Source of the DNA: Paracoccaceae bacterium
GTDB lineage: Bacteria > Pseudomonadota > Alphaproteobacteria > Rhodobacterales > Rhodobacteraceae
NCBI GenBank assembly: GCA_027489355.1
Contig: JAIXZY010000032.1
Location: 1-45,957 of the forward strand
DNA length: 45,957 nucleotides
Direction of reading: 5' to 3'
How positions within the stretch are numbered: position 1 is the first letter of the stretch; every line of letters begins with the position of its first letter. A model generated the notes under the pieces. The model did not search any database. It was given only the letters and a program-made list of their open reading frames with translations, and was not told where the DNA came from. Of the stretch, positions 18,415-26,514 are shown in pieces. The translations under genes and the position numbers were made by a program.

Positions 18415-19099
18415 TCGCCTGACCATCAGCCAGGGGGCCTTTCGGGTCACGGCCGACTGGTCCGCCCCGGTGGGAAGCCGCATCGCGCTGATGGGTGCGT
18501 CGGGGGCCGGGAAGTCCACGCTGCTGTCGGCGATTGCCGGGTTCCTGCCGGCGACGTCAGGGCGGGTGCTCTGGAACGGCCAGGACCTGGCACCAATCCC
18601 GGCCGGAGAGCGGCCCGTGACGATCTTGTTCCAGGACCAGAACCTGTTCCCCCACCTGACCGTGGCGCAGAACCTGGGCCTTGGCTTGCGTCCCGACCTG
18701 CGGCTGTCGCCCGGCGACTGGGCGCGGATCGACACCGCTCTCGCCCGGGTCGGCCTGGAGGGCATGGGGCCGCGTCGCCCGGCACAGCTTTCGGGCGGGC
18801 AGGCAAGCCGGGCCGCGCTGGCTCGGGCGCTGCTCCGGGCTCGGCCGATCCTCTTGCTGGATGAACCTTTCGCGGCGCTTGGTCCCGCGCTGCGGGCCGA
18901 GATGCTGGCCCTTGTGCGCGAGGTGGCGGACGAGACCGGGGCGCTGGTGCTGATGGTGACGCATGATCCGCAGGACGCACTGGCACTGGGTGGAGCGACG
19001 GCCTTCATCGCCGACGGTGTGGTGCAGCCGCCGGTCGAGACGGCGCGGCTTCTGGCCGACCCGCCGGACGCGGTGCGGGACTACCTTGGCCGAAAATGA
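18401..19099 (+). CDS. thiQ: Thiamine ABC transporter ATP-binding protein
   Basis: A 232-residue ATPase with Walker A GASGAGKST, Q-loop LFQDQNLFPHLTV, signature LSGGQ, Walker B LLLDEPFAALGP and switch histidine in VTHDPQDALALG. It energises ThiP. Its GTG start at 18401 overlaps the end of thiP by 14 bases and has GGAGG five bases upstream; reading frames further upstream are inside thiP and have no family sequence. A strong terminator follows. Confidence 0.93.
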   Translation: MLQLDRLTISQGAFRVTADWSAPVGSRIALMGASGAGKSTLLSAIAGFLPATSGRVLWNGQDLAPIPAGERPVTILFQDQNLFPHLTVAQNLGLGLRPDLRLSPGDWARIDTALARVGLEGMGPRRPAQLSGGQASRAALARALLRARPILLLDEPFAALGPALRAEMLALVREVADETGALVLMVTHDPQDALALGGATAFIADGVVQPPVETARLLADPPDAVRDYLGRK

Positions 19100-19100
19100 A

Positions 19101-19124
19101 AAACCCCGCCCGAAGGCGGGGTTT
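19101..19124. terminator. Bidirectional terminator between thiQ and petC
   Basis: A perfect 10-bp stem, AAACCCCGCC (19101-19110) with GGCGGGGTTT (19115-19124), around a CGAA loop. It carries A-rich and T-rich flanks, so it can act for both convergent operons. Confidence 0.92.
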
Positions 19125-19147
19125 TACGCTTTGGTCTGGCGCGCCGG

Positions 19148-19942
19148 TCAGGCGTGCTGCTTCTTGCCCTTGACCCCAGCCCAGATGCGCTTGTTGGTCA
19201 GGTAGAGCAGCGTCGACAGCAGCACAAGGAACAGAACGCTGACGAAGCCCGCGTGCTTCCGGTCCATCAGCTTCGGCTCGGCCGCCCAGTACAGGAACGA
19301 GGCCACGTCCATCGACATCTGGTCCAGCGTTGCCGGGGTCCCGTCGGCGTAGGTCACCTGATCGTCCGACAGCGGAGGCGGCATCGCGATCCAGCCGGTC
19401 GAGAAGGCGTGGTTCTCGTAGAAGGTGGTGCCGAACTCTTCCTTCTCCTCGCCGGTATAGCCGGTGAGGATGGCATGGATGTATTCCGGCCCGCCCATGC
19501 CGCGGAACAGCTGATTGATGCCGGTGCCGTAGGGACCGTGGAAGCCTGCACGGGCCTTGGCCATCAGCGACAGGTCCGGCGCACCGGTTCCCAGAACGGC
19601 GGGGAAGTTGTCGGTCGGAAGGCCTTCGCGGTCCTCGCCGGTTTCCTTGTCGGTCACGGTGAACTGTTTGGCATAGGCGCGGACCTGGTCCTCGGGGATG
19701 CCGGGGCCGCCCTCGTCGGACAGGGTGCGCAGCGGGACGAACTTCAGCCCGTGGCAGCCCGAGCAGACCTCGGTATAGACCTGCAGGCCGCGCTGAAGCT
19801 GGAACTGGTCGAACTTGCCGAACGGGCCTTCATGGGCGAAGGCCACGTCCTCGATGTGCTGGGTGCCTTCCCCGGCGGCAATGGCACCGCCGGTGGTAAG
19901 CGTCAAAGCCGAAGCGGCGATGAGTGCGATGTTGCGGATCAT
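19148..19942 (-). CDS. petC: Cytochrome c1 of the bc1 complex
   Basis: A 264-residue membrane-anchored haem protein, the electron exit subunit of ubiquinol:cytochrome c oxidoreductase. It has an N-terminal signal peptide (about residues 1-23), the haem-binding motif C60-S-G-C63-H64, the likely axial methionine in [10 protein letters not shown], and a C-terminal transmembrane anchor ([18 protein letters not shown]) with a basic cytoplasmic tail. It is the last gene of petABC (fbcFBC), 12 bases after petB. Confidence 0.96.
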   Translation of the reverse strand: MIRNIALIAASALTLTTGGAIAAGEGTQHIEDVAFAHEGPFGKFDQFQLQRGLQVYTEVCSGCHGLKFVPLRTLSDEGGPGIPEDQVRAYAKQFTVTDKETGEDREGLPTDNFPAVLGTGAPDLSLMAKARAGFHGPYGTGINQLFRGMGGPEYIHAILTGYTGEEKEEFGTTFYENHAFSTGWIAMPPPLSDDQVTYADGTPATLDQMSMDVASFLYWAAEPKLMDRKHAGFVSVLFLVLLSTLLYLTNKRIWAGVKGKKQHA

Positions 19943-19954
19943 TTCAGCTTCCTC

Positions 19955-21292
19955 TCACTCGGCCGCGACGGTCTTGGTCCCGCCGGTGGTCGGCGAGTAG
20001 TGGGCGTTGAAGTCTTCCTCGATGGTCGCAGGTTGGGCCAGCGGCTTCTCGATCACGCCCAGAAGCGGCAGGATGACCAGGAAGTAGGCAAACCAGTAGG
20101 CCGAAGCGATCAGCGAGATCGTGGCATAGGGTTCGTCAGCCGGCATGGCGCCGCACCACATCAGGACGACGAAGTCGATCACCAGAAGGGCGAACCACCA
20201 CTTGAACATCGGGCGGTAGCGGCCCGAGCGCACAGAGGAGGTGTCCAGCCAGGGCGCCAGCGCCATGACGGCGATCGCGCCGAACATCGCCAGCACGCCG
20301 AAGAACTTGGCGTCGATGATGCCGAAGGACAGCCAGTTCGCCGCGATCACGACCCAGACGTCGGCGGTGAAGGCGCGCAGGATGGCGTAGAACGGCAGGA
20401 AGTACCATTCCGGCACGATGTGCGCGGGCGTCGCCAGCGGGTTCGCCTCGATGTAGTTGTCCGGGTGGCCGAGGAAGTTCGGCATGAAGCCGACCACCGC
20501 GAAGAACACCGCCAGGATCACCGCAAGGGCGAACAGATCCTTCATCACGAAGTAGGGCCAGAACGGAACGGTGTCGCGCTCGGCTTCTTCCTTGCTGCCA
20601 CGGCGGACTTCAACACCCGTGGGGTTGTTGTTGCCGGTGGTGTGGAAGGCCCAGATGTGGACGGCGACCAGCGCCGCGATCACGAAGGGAAGCAGGTAGT
20701 GCAGCGAGAAGAAGCGGTTCAGAGTGGCGTTGTCCACCGCCGGCCCGCCGAGGAGCCAGGTCTGGATATGCTCACCGATGCCCGGGATTGCGCCGAAGAG
20801 GCCGGTGATCACCGTGGCGCCCCAGAACGACATCTGGCCCCAGGGCAGCACGTAGCCCATGAAGGCGGTGCCCATCATCAGGAGGTAGATGATCATCCCG
20901 ACGATCCAGGTGATCTCGCGCGGGGCCTTGTAGCTGCCGTAGTAGAGGCCGCGGAAGATGTGCAGGTAGACGGCGAAGAAGAACAGCGAGGCGCCGTTGG
21001 CGTGCAGGTAGCGCAGGAAGTAGCCGCCGTTCACGTCGCGCATGATGTGCTCGACCGAGGCGAAGGCCTTGTCGACATGCGGGGTGTAGTGCATCGCAAG
21101 GATGATCCCGGTGACGATCTGCAGCGCAAGGCAGAAGGTCAGGACGATGCCCCAGATCCACATCCAGTTCAGGTTCTTGGGCGTGGGGATCATGATGGTG
21201 TCGTAAAGGAGCCCCGCGATGGGCAGGCGCTTGTGGAGCCAGCGCTCACCGGCGGTCTTGGGCTCGTAATGGTCGTGCGGAATTCCGGCCAT
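19955..21292 (-). CDS. petB: Cytochrome b of the bc1 complex
   Basis: A 445-residue integral membrane protein with eight or so transmembrane helices holding haems bL and bH. The ligand-bearing stretches [35 protein letters not shown] and [19 protein letters not shown], the ISP-docking PEWYFLPFY motif and the Qo-site [13 protein letters not shown] segment are present. It catalyses quinol oxidation and quinone reduction. It lies between petA and petC, 11 bases from petA. Confidence 0.97.
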   Translation of the reverse strand: MAGIPHDHYEPKTAGERWLHKRLPIAGLLYDTIMIPTPKNLNWMWIWGIVLTFCLALQIVTGIILAMHYTPHVDKAFASVEHIMRDVNGGYFLRYLHANGASLFFFAVYLHIFRGLYYGSYKAPREITWIVGMIIYLLMMGTAFMGYVLPWGQMSFWGATVITGLFGAIPGIGEHIQTWLLGGPAVDNATLNRFFSLHYLLPFVIAALVAVHIWAFHTTGNNNPTGVEVRRGSKEEAERDTVPFWPYFVMKDLFALAVILAVFFAVVGFMPNFLGHPDNYIEANPLATPAHIVPEWYFLPFYAILRAFTADVWVVIAANWLSFGIIDAKFFGVLAMFGAIAVMALAPWLDTSSVRSGRYRPMFKWWFALLVIDFVVLMWCGAMPADEPYATISLIASAYWFAYFLVILPLLGVIEKPLAQPATIEEDFNAHYSPTTGGTKTVAAE

Positions 21293-21303
21293 GTCTCTGG
21301 TCC

Positions 21304-21876
21304 TTACCCAAGCTTGATCGTGGTTTCGTCGAAGAAGGCCGCCACCGGCACCGCCAGGTTGCGCGGCGCGGGCCCTTTGCGGATGCGGCCCGCGGTGTCG
21401 TAGTGCGAGCCGTGGCAGGGGCAGAACCAGCCGCCGAACTCACCCGCGCCGTCGCCCAGCGGCACGCAGCCGAGATGGGTGCAGACGCCCATCATCACCA
21501 GCCATTCGCCGGCCTCGTCCAGGGTGCGGTTGGTGTCCGAGGCATCGGTGCCGGGCTTGTTGGCATTTTCCGAGTTCGCATCGACCAGGTCGGTCAGCGC
21601 GGTGTTGCGGGCGGCCTCGATCTCTTCGGGGCTCCGGCGGCGGATGAAGACCGGCTTGCCGAGCCATTTCACCGTCAGCTGCGTTCCGACCTCGACCGCC
21701 GAGACATCGACCATGATCGACGCGAGCGCCCGGGTGTCGGCCGAGGGGTTCATCTGGTTGACCAGCGGCCAGACGGCGGCGCCAGCGGCGACCGCCCCGG
21801 CGCCAGCCGTTGCGTAGTACAGGAAATCCCGCCGAGTGCCTTCGCCGGTGCCTGCGTGATCGTCTGCGTGGGACAC
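21304..21876 (-). CDS. petA: Rieske iron-sulfur subunit of the bc1 complex
   Basis: A 190-residue Rieske protein with a twin-arginine targeting motif ([12 protein letters not shown]15-R16) merged with its single membrane anchor. The cluster ligands are in CTHLGC (C132, H134, C137) and CPCHG (C152, C154, H155), with the disulfide cysteines C137 and C154. The GTG at 21876 was chosen because GGAGA lies just upstream and the N terminus matches Rhodobacter FbcF. The frame could extend to an ATG at 21942, but that extension is unlike the family. Confidence 0.93.
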   Translation of the reverse strand: MSHADDHAGTGEGTRRDFLYYATAGAGAVAAGAAVWPLVNQMNPSADTRALASIMVDVSAVEVGTQLTVKWLGKPVFIRRRSPEEIEAARNTALTDLVDANSENANKPGTDASDTNRTLDEAGEWLVMMGVCTHLGCVPLGDGAGEFGGWFCPCHGSHYDTAGRIRKGPAPRNLAVPVAAFFDETTIKLG

Positions 21877-22055
21877 GAGATCTTCTCCCCTATCGGGCCG
21901 GAGGCGCCGGCCCATATGATCTGAGGGGCAATGGAAACCCATGCCCCGCCGCGCGTGTATCTAGCCAAGGCTTTCCGCCTCGTCCAGCGGACAAAGCCGC
22001 GCAGGTTCGCATTTCTCTGCCGCGGCCCGTCCGGTGTGGCGTGGCAGTCGCGGGA

Positions 22056-22664
22056 TCAGGCGTGTGGGGCGGTGGCCCGCATGGACGGTCGCGCGCTGAA
22101 GGTGGTGTACCAGGTGGCCAGCGCGGGATGGGTGGACCGCCACTCTCTCTCGGCGTGACGGAAGTCGAGGTATCCGATCGCGCAGGCAACCGCGACCTGG
22201 CCCATGTCGAGGGGGCCGGACAGATGGCTCATCCAGCGGTCCTCCAGCGCAGCCAGGGCGCGGGCGATCTTCTGCCACTGGGCGTCGGCCCAGGCGGCGG
22301 AGCGGGTGGCCTCGGGTCGGACGTGCATCTCGTATCGCATCAGGACCGCGGCCTCGGCGATCCCGTCGCCGGTCGCTTCGATGGTGAGGCTGTCCCACAG
22401 GCGGGGCGCGGCGGGGTAGAGGCCGGCACGCAAGAGGTCGTCGAGGTAGCGGGTGATCACCCGGCTGTCGTAGAGGGTGGGGCCGTCGGGACGCTCCAGC
22501 GCGGGGATCTTGCCCAGGGGATTGCGGTCCACCGGCATCGTTCCGGCATCCAGCGGGTGACCGGCCGCGGGGATCAGAGTGACGCGATCAGTGGCCTGGG
22601 CCTCGTGCAGGAGGACCATCACCTTGCGGACGAAGGGCGAGGCGGGGGCGTGGTACAGCTTCAC
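22056..22664 (-). CDS. Glutathione S-transferase family protein
   Basis: A 202-residue GST. It has an N-terminal thioredoxin-like fold (MKLYHAPASPFVRKVMVLLHE, catalytic Ser/Cys position S9, then NPLGKIPALERPDG and YDSRVITRYLDDL) and a helical C-terminal domain with QVAVACAIGYLDFRH, the family N-capping element. It resembles the bacterial YfcF/YibF-like group. Its start overlaps the stop of the 101-residue gene by four bases, so both are probably cotranscribed. Confidence 0.87.
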   Translation of the reverse strand: MKLYHAPASPFVRKVMVLLHEAQATDRVTLIPAAGHPLDAGTMPVDRNPLGKIPALERPDGPTLYDSRVITRYLDDLLRAGLYPAAPRLWDSLTIEATGDGIAEAAVLMRYEMHVRPEATRSAAWADAQWQKIARALAALEDRWMSHLSGPLDMGQVAVACAIGYLDFRHAEREWRSTHPALATWYTTFSARPSMRATAPHA

Positions 22665-22966
22665 TCGGGGCGCTCCCGCAGGCGGAGGCGGGCCATCAAT
22701 CCGGCATCCACCTCGTAGGTCCGACCGCCGAAGCGGACCACCCGGCGGAGGCGGGCGGGGGCGTTGGTCTGGCTGTCCTCGGCCCGGTCGGTGGGGCGAT
22801 GGAGGGAGAGACCCTCGCCCAGCTCGTCCAGGGCATCCTCGGCCCGCTGGTCGGTGCGGCCGGGGTGGGTGACGGACTGGACGAGCCGGGTCAGGGCGAA
22901 GGTCGCGGTGGCGACCAGGCCCAGGCGGACGGCCAGCGGGATCAGGGAGGCGAGGGGCAGGGGCAT
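22661..22966 (-). CDS. Small membrane-associated protein, unrecognised
   Basis: A 101-residue protein. An N-terminal hydrophobic helix (residues ~3-30, LASLIPLAVRLGLVATATFA) may anchor it. The rest is charged (DALDELGEGLSLHRPTD) and ends in a basic segment with a short beta-like stretch RRVVRFGGRTYEV. I do not recognise a family. It is translationally coupled to the downstream GST gene. Confidence 0.7.
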   Translation of the reverse strand: MPLPLASLIPLAVRLGLVATATFALTRLVQSVTHPGRTDQRAEDALDELGEGLSLHRPTDRAEDSQTNAPARLRRVVRFGGRTYEVDAGLMARLRLRERPE

Positions 22967-23033
22967 GGCGACCTCCGGAATGCTGGGGGGACTGTAGGGC
23001 CGGAGAGGGCGGGGTGTAAACGGGGGCTTGGAG

Positions 23034-23049
23034 TGTCCACAGTGGACAG
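23034..23049. repeat. Palindrome TGTCCA-N2-GTGGACAG, copy 1
   Basis: TGTCCAC (23034-23040) and GTGGACA (23042-23048) form a perfect inverted repeat around one base. The same 16-base pattern recurs at 26232. It lies in the upstream region of the 101-residue gene, where it could be an operator, or it is a dispersed repeat. Confidence 0.6.
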
Positions 23050-23166
23050 AAACGGAAGTCGAAAGGATCTCAATGAGTTGCTTTTGGACGGTAACGGAAT
23101 TTTAACGCCTTTCCGAGGGCGGGCTGCGGAGCGGGGATGGGACGGGGAAGCCTGCCCTGCGATCCG

Positions 23167-23637
23167 TCACCGGGGCTGGGTCAGCCAGTCGTTCACGGCA
23201 TCGACTATCTCCGAGGGCCTGGACCCACTGGTGTAATAGCTGGTGAAGGGGACCGTCTCGACCGGAGCCTGCAGCCGCAGTTCGGTCCGATAGGTGGTGC
23301 CGTCGCTGTCGGTGCTGACGCCCAGCTGCGCCTGCTGAAGCCGGTTCAGCGGAAAACTGTCGCTGGTCAGGCCGCGGACAGACCGGCTGATGCGCGTCAG
23401 CGTGCCCGATCCGCGGTCGAAGGTCAGCCGGACCCGCCGCACCATCAGCGCACCGATCAGAAGCGGAACGCCGCCCCCCACCAGAAGCATCATCAGCCCC
23501 CCGAAGCCCTGGCCCGCCTCGAACAGCTTGAACGAGCCGAACAGGAAGACCAGCGCCATGACGACCATCAGGATGCCGATGAACCAGGGCCGGTCCTCGA
23601 TCACAAGAAGCTGGTCGGAGCGGTGGATGACCTTCAT
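23167..23637 (-). CDS. Predicted membrane protein, unrecognised
   Basis: A 156-residue protein with two hydrophobic segments (residues ~18-38, FIGILMVVMALVFLFGSF, and ~44-66, GGLMMLLVGGGVPLLIGALMV) followed by a soluble C-terminal domain of alternating polar beta strands (RVRLTFDRGSGTLTRI, TYRTELRLQAPVETVPFT). The layout resembles small PH-like or bPH-type membrane proteins of unknown role. It stands alone. Confidence 0.7.
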   Translation of the reverse strand: MKVIHRSDQLLVIEDRPWFIGILMVVMALVFLFGSFKLFEAGQGFGGLMMLLVGGGVPLLIGALMVRRVRLTFDRGSGTLTRISRSVRGLTSDSFPLNRLQQAQLGVSTDSDGTTYRTELRLQAPVETVPFTSYYTSGSRPSEIVDAVNDWLTQPR

Positions 23638-23694
23638 GGGCGACTCGGTTGGACCTAGGCAAAGCTGACAGCCCGTCCGCGCTGTGGCAACGGT

Positions 23695-24318
23695 CTAGTC
23701 GAGGTCGCGGCGCATCAGGGCGGCGATCTCCCGGGCCGAGGCATCGCCCTGCGAAAGCGCCTTGGCGGCGCGGGCGCGGATCTCGGCGGACTTGTTCTGG
23801 TTCAGCTTCCAGGTGCCCTCGACCGAGGCGACGCGAAGGCGGAAGGGCAGGATCATCCGCATCATCCGGGGCATCGCGCCTTCGGTCATCTTGGCGCTGG
23901 TCCAGGGGCGCTTGCCCGCGATTCGGCCTTCGTGCTTGGCCGATAGGGCATCGACATGCGCGCGCATGGCGTCCTCCGGGAGGGCTTCCAGCGTGCCGCG
24001 CAGGTGGACGGCGACGTAGTTCCAGGTCGGGACCTGGTCGGGAACCTGGTCGTGCGGGCCGTACCAGTCGGGGGAGATGTAGGCGTCGGGGCCTGAAACG
24101 GCGATCAGCGCCGGGGCGGGAAGCGCGGCGCGGGCGATCGGGTTCGACCGGGCAAGGTGCAGCTCGGCGAAGCTGGCGTCGTCATTCAGAAGGAACGGGA
24201 TGTGGGCGGCCAGCGGTCCTTCGGGGCCGTTGATGGACAGGACGCCGAAGCCGCGGGCGCGGGCGAAGGCAAGGTTCTGCTCGCGCGGGGATTGGCGGAA
24301 GGCGGGATTCGGGTGCAT
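23695..24318 (-). CDS. PaiB-like FMN-binding protein
   Basis: A 207-residue protein. Members of this family bind FMN (split-barrel fold) and were first described as a transcriptional regulator of degradative enzymes in Bacillus. Visible parts are the N terminus MHPNPAFRQ, the GPLAAHIPFLL strand, DAYISPDWYG, VPTWNYVAVHLRG and the conserved LVLPFRL-like segment with WKLNQNKS. The ATG at 24318 gives the expected family start; an ATG at 24351 precedes it with a proline-rich extension. The name regulator is historical, and the activity here is unproven. Confidence 0.82.
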   Translation of the reverse strand: MHPNPAFRQSPREQNLAFARARGFGVLSINGPEGPLAAHIPFLLNDDASFAELHLARSNPIARAALPAPALIAVSGPDAYISPDWYGPHDQVPDQVPTWNYVAVHLRGTLEALPEDAMRAHVDALSAKHEGRIAGKRPWTSAKMTEGAMPRMMRMILPFRLRVASVEGTWKLNQNKSAEIRARAAKALSQGDASAREIAALMRRDLD

Positions 24319-24348
24319 CTGCTGTCCTGCGGGTGGGCCTTCGGGACA

Positions 24349-24395
24349 CAAAATCCTTCGAAGGATCTTGGCAAATCTTTTCGAAAGGATTTGGC
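24349..24395. repeat. Two tandem palindromes of about 24 bases
   Basis: Copy 1 (24349-24372) contains the perfect palindrome ATCCTTCGAAGGAT. Copy 2 (24372-24395) has the same layout, AAATCTTTTCGAAAGGATTT, with the shared tail TTGGC. They fill the gap between two minus-strand genes and can form hairpins that may stop the upstream GNAT transcript. They look like an intergenic repeat. Confidence 0.75.
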
Positions 24396-24405
24396 GCCCG
24401 GCGGG

Positions 24406-24828
24406 TCAGTGGGGCGGGGTTGGAAGTGAGTAGAGATCCAGTTCGCTGCGTCGGGTGGCTCCGAGGGCGGTCCAGAAAGCCGCGCCCGCCGCGTTGTCGG
24501 TGAAGACCATGAGGTGGCACTTGTCGATGCCTTGCCCATGCAGTGCAGCAAGACCGGCTTCGACCAGCGCGCGGCCAAGGCCGGTGCGGCGCTGGTCCTC
24601 GGCGACGGCAAGGTGGTGAATCAGCCCGCGCCGCCCGTCGTGGCCCACAAGGATGGTGCCGATGATTCGGCCCTGCGCCTCGGCCACGAAGCTGGTGCCG
24701 GGGTTGCGGGCGAGGAAGGCCGCAAGCGCGGCGGGTTCATCGGCCGCCGAAAGACCGACGCCGGGCGTGGCCTGCCACAGCGCGCGGGCGGCGGGAATGT
24801 CCCTGGGGTCGAAGGGGCGGAGGGGCAT
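24406..24828 (-). CDS. GNAT-family N-acetyltransferase
   Basis: A 140-residue acetyl-CoA-dependent acyltransferase with the GNAT core: IIGTILVGHDGRRGLIHHLAVAEDQRRTGLGRAL, including the acetyl-CoA loop QRRTGLG around residues 75-81, and a terminal NAAGAAFWTALGATRR beta-bulge motif. The substrate is unknown. The start at 24828 follows GGAG, six bases upstream, and is preferred to an earlier ATG at 24882. Confidence 0.85.
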   Translation of the reverse strand: MPLRPFDPRDIPAARALWQATPGVGLSAADEPAALAAFLARNPGTSFVAEAQGRIIGTILVGHDGRRGLIHHLAVAEDQRRTGLGRALVEAGLAALHGQGIDKCHLMVFTDNAAGAAFWTALGATRRSELDLYSLPTPPH

Positions 24829-24924
24829 GGTAATCTCCGGCGCTGGTCCGTCGCGAGGAGGGGGAACGGAAAAGGCCGCCAAGGTTTCCCAGGGCGGCCC
24901 ATGTTCCGGTCTGCTGAAGCAGGC

Positions 24925-25050
24925 TCAGCCCTGACGGGCCTTGTAGCGCTTCTGCGTCTTGTTGATCACGTAGACCCGGCCCTTGCGGCGCACGACCTGG
25001 CAATCGCGGTGACGCGTCTTCAGCGAGCGGAGCGAGTTGGCGACTTTCAT
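24925..25050 (-). CDS. rpmJ: 50S ribosomal protein L36, type lacking the zinc CxxC motif
   Basis: A 41-residue very basic protein, [10 protein letters not shown] then [20 protein letters not shown] and [11 protein letters not shown]. This is the type-B (YkgO-like) L36 of the large ribosomal subunit with a single cysteine and without the four zinc ligands. It is small enough to be overlooked. It is near tRNA-Val and transcribed in the same direction. Confidence 0.95.
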   Translation of the reverse strand: MKVANSLRSLKTRHRDCQVVRRKGRVYVINKTQKRYKARQG

Positions 25051-25120
25051 GGTCTGCCCTCCTTCTTCGCGGCGCGAAACTGCGCCAGATTGAAACCCAT
25101 GTCCCCGAAGGGACGGCGAA

Positions 25121-25195
25121 TGGTGGGCGGTACTGGGATCGAACCAGTGGCCACTACGATGTCAACGTAGTGCTCTACCGCTGAGCTAACCGCCC
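25121..25195 (-). tRNA. tRNA-Val (anticodon GAC)
   Basis: Reading the minus strand, GGGCGGT (acceptor 5' half) pairs with ACCGCCC. The D-arm AGCTCAGCGGTAGAGC, anticodon arm CTACG-TTGACAT-CGTAG and T-arm ending GGTTCGATCCCAGT are standard. The anticodon is GAC and the CCA tail is encoded. The span is 75 bases including CCA. Confidence 0.96.
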
Positions 25196-25353
25196 ACTTT
25201 TGCCGGATGCTGCTGCCCTGGACCTTTCCGGTGAAACGAAAAGGACGCGGGGCAAACCGCGTCGGTCGGGGGGTCTATACTGGCAAGCGCGGAGGGCTGC
25301 AAGGGGTTTTGGCTTTCGGGATCATTGGGCTATATCGGAGTGAGGAAAGCGAG

Positions 25354-26229
25354 GTGCCCGTGGCGCGGACCGAGACCGAGGCCTATGTCCTGACCCGCCC
25401 GGACCGGCGGGTTGGACCGATGATTTTCGCCTCGCCGCATTCGGGGCGGGACTATCCGGCCGATTTTCTTGACCGCGCGTTGCTGGATCGGAGGGCGATC
25501 CGGTCGTCCGAGGATGCGTTCGTGGATGATCTGTTCTCGATGGCGCCGGAAATGGGGGCGGTGCTGCTGGCCGCACGGGCGCCGCGGGCCTACATCGACC
25601 TGAACCGCGCGGCAGACGAGCTGGACCCGGCGGTGATCGAGGGAATCGCCCGGGTGCCGCACAATCCGCGAATCTCTTCGGGGTTGGGAGTGATTCCCCG
25701 TGTCGTGGCCGGCGGGCGGTCGATCTATCGCGGCAAGCTGGCCCTGGCCGAGGCCGAGGCGCGGCTGCGTCGGTTCTGGCATCCCTACCATCAGGCGCTG
25801 GCGGGGCTGGTCGAGGAGACGCGGGCTGCGTTCGGCGAGGCGGTGCTGATCGACTGCCATTCCATGCCGCACGAGGCGATCGAGGCCCACACCCGTCCCG
25901 GCCAGCCGCGGCCCGAGGTGGTGCTGGGCGACCGTTACGGTGCCACGGCCGGACGCGAGGTGATGGAGCGGGTGGAGGCGGCCTTTTCGGGCGCGGGGCT
26001 GCGGGTGGGGCGGAACGCGCCTTTCGCCGGGGCCTATGTGGCCCAGGCCTATGGGCGGCCCTCACGCGGGGTACATGTGGTGCAGGTCGAGATCGACCGG
26101 GCCTTGTACATGGACGAGGTCCGGGTGGAGCGGCTGGCGGGCTTCGGCGCGTTCCGTGACCTGATCGCGGGCGTGGTGGCCGAGCTTGTGTCGGGGGCGG
26201 GGGCCGCAGGACGGCTGGCGGCGGAGTGA
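25354..26229 (+). CDS. N-formylglutamate amidohydrolase family protein
   Basis: A 291-residue protein with the FGase fold. The zinc/catalytic segment FASPHSGRDYPADF is near residues 24-37, the acidic pair VDDLFS follows, then PRAYIDLNRAADELDP, and later LIDCHSMP, which is characteristic of the family. It hydrolyses N-formylglutamate in histidine degradation, or acts on related N-formyl or N-succinyl amino acids. No other hut gene is in the window. GTG codons at 25354 and 25360 are both credible starts; AGGA precedes the first and GAGG the second. Confidence 0.82.
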   Translation: MPVARTETEAYVLTRPDRRVGPMIFASPHSGRDYPADFLDRALLDRRAIRSSEDAFVDDLFSMAPEMGAVLLAARAPRAYIDLNRAADELDPAVIEGIARVPHNPRISSGLGVIPRVVAGGRSIYRGKLALAEAEARLRRFWHPYHQALAGLVEETRAAFGEAVLIDCHSMPHEAIEAHTRPGQPRPEVVLGDRYGATAGREVMERVEAAFSGAGLRVGRNAPFAGAYVAQAYGRPSRGVHVVQVEIDRALYMDEVRVERLAGFGAFRDLIAGVVAELVSGAGAAGRLAAE

Positions 26230-26231
26230 TC

Positions 26232-26247
26232 TGTCCAGCGTGGACAG
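26232..26247. repeat. Palindrome TGTCCA-N2-GTGGACAG, copy 2
   Basis: CTGTCCA (26231-26237) and TGGACAG (26241-26247) are perfect inverted repeats three bases apart. It begins one base after the stop of the amidohydrolase gene. The pattern matches the copy at 23034 at all 14 fixed positions. Confidence 0.6.
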
Positions 26248-26429
26248 GATTGCGGCCTGAGGGATTTCAAGGGGTTGGCTGTGGGCATTGACCGGGCGTT
26301 TGCCTTGGTGGGGGTGCGCCCTTGAGGTCTTGCGGCTTTACCGGCGGGTTGCTTGCAGAGTCACAGCCAGAAGCTGGCGGGCCGAATGTCGGCTGGTGAC
26401 CTCAACCGGCGTCTCTGACGGGATCCGTT

Positions 26430-26452
26430 GGTGCGCTGTAGCGCACCCTACG
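26430..26452. repeat. GGTGCGCT..AGCGCACC palindromic element with CCCTACG tail
   Basis: A perfect 8-bp inverted repeat (26430-26437 with 26440-26447) followed by CTACG. The element at 39025 has the same plan with a different stem, so the two look like members of one dispersed family of palindromes. Confidence 0.65.
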
Positions 26453-26514
26453 CGGTCGCGTCGTTGCGCGCGCCGGTCAGCGAGGAGCGATGCGGGACGC
26501 GATCGAGGAGCGGG

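Larger units (their letters stand above)
26230..26514. other. Intergenic region between two convergent genes
   Basis: 285 bases without a convincing gene. It holds the second TGTCCA palindrome (26232-26247) and the inverted repeat at 26430-26452. The remainder has no feature I recognise. Confidence 0.5.
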
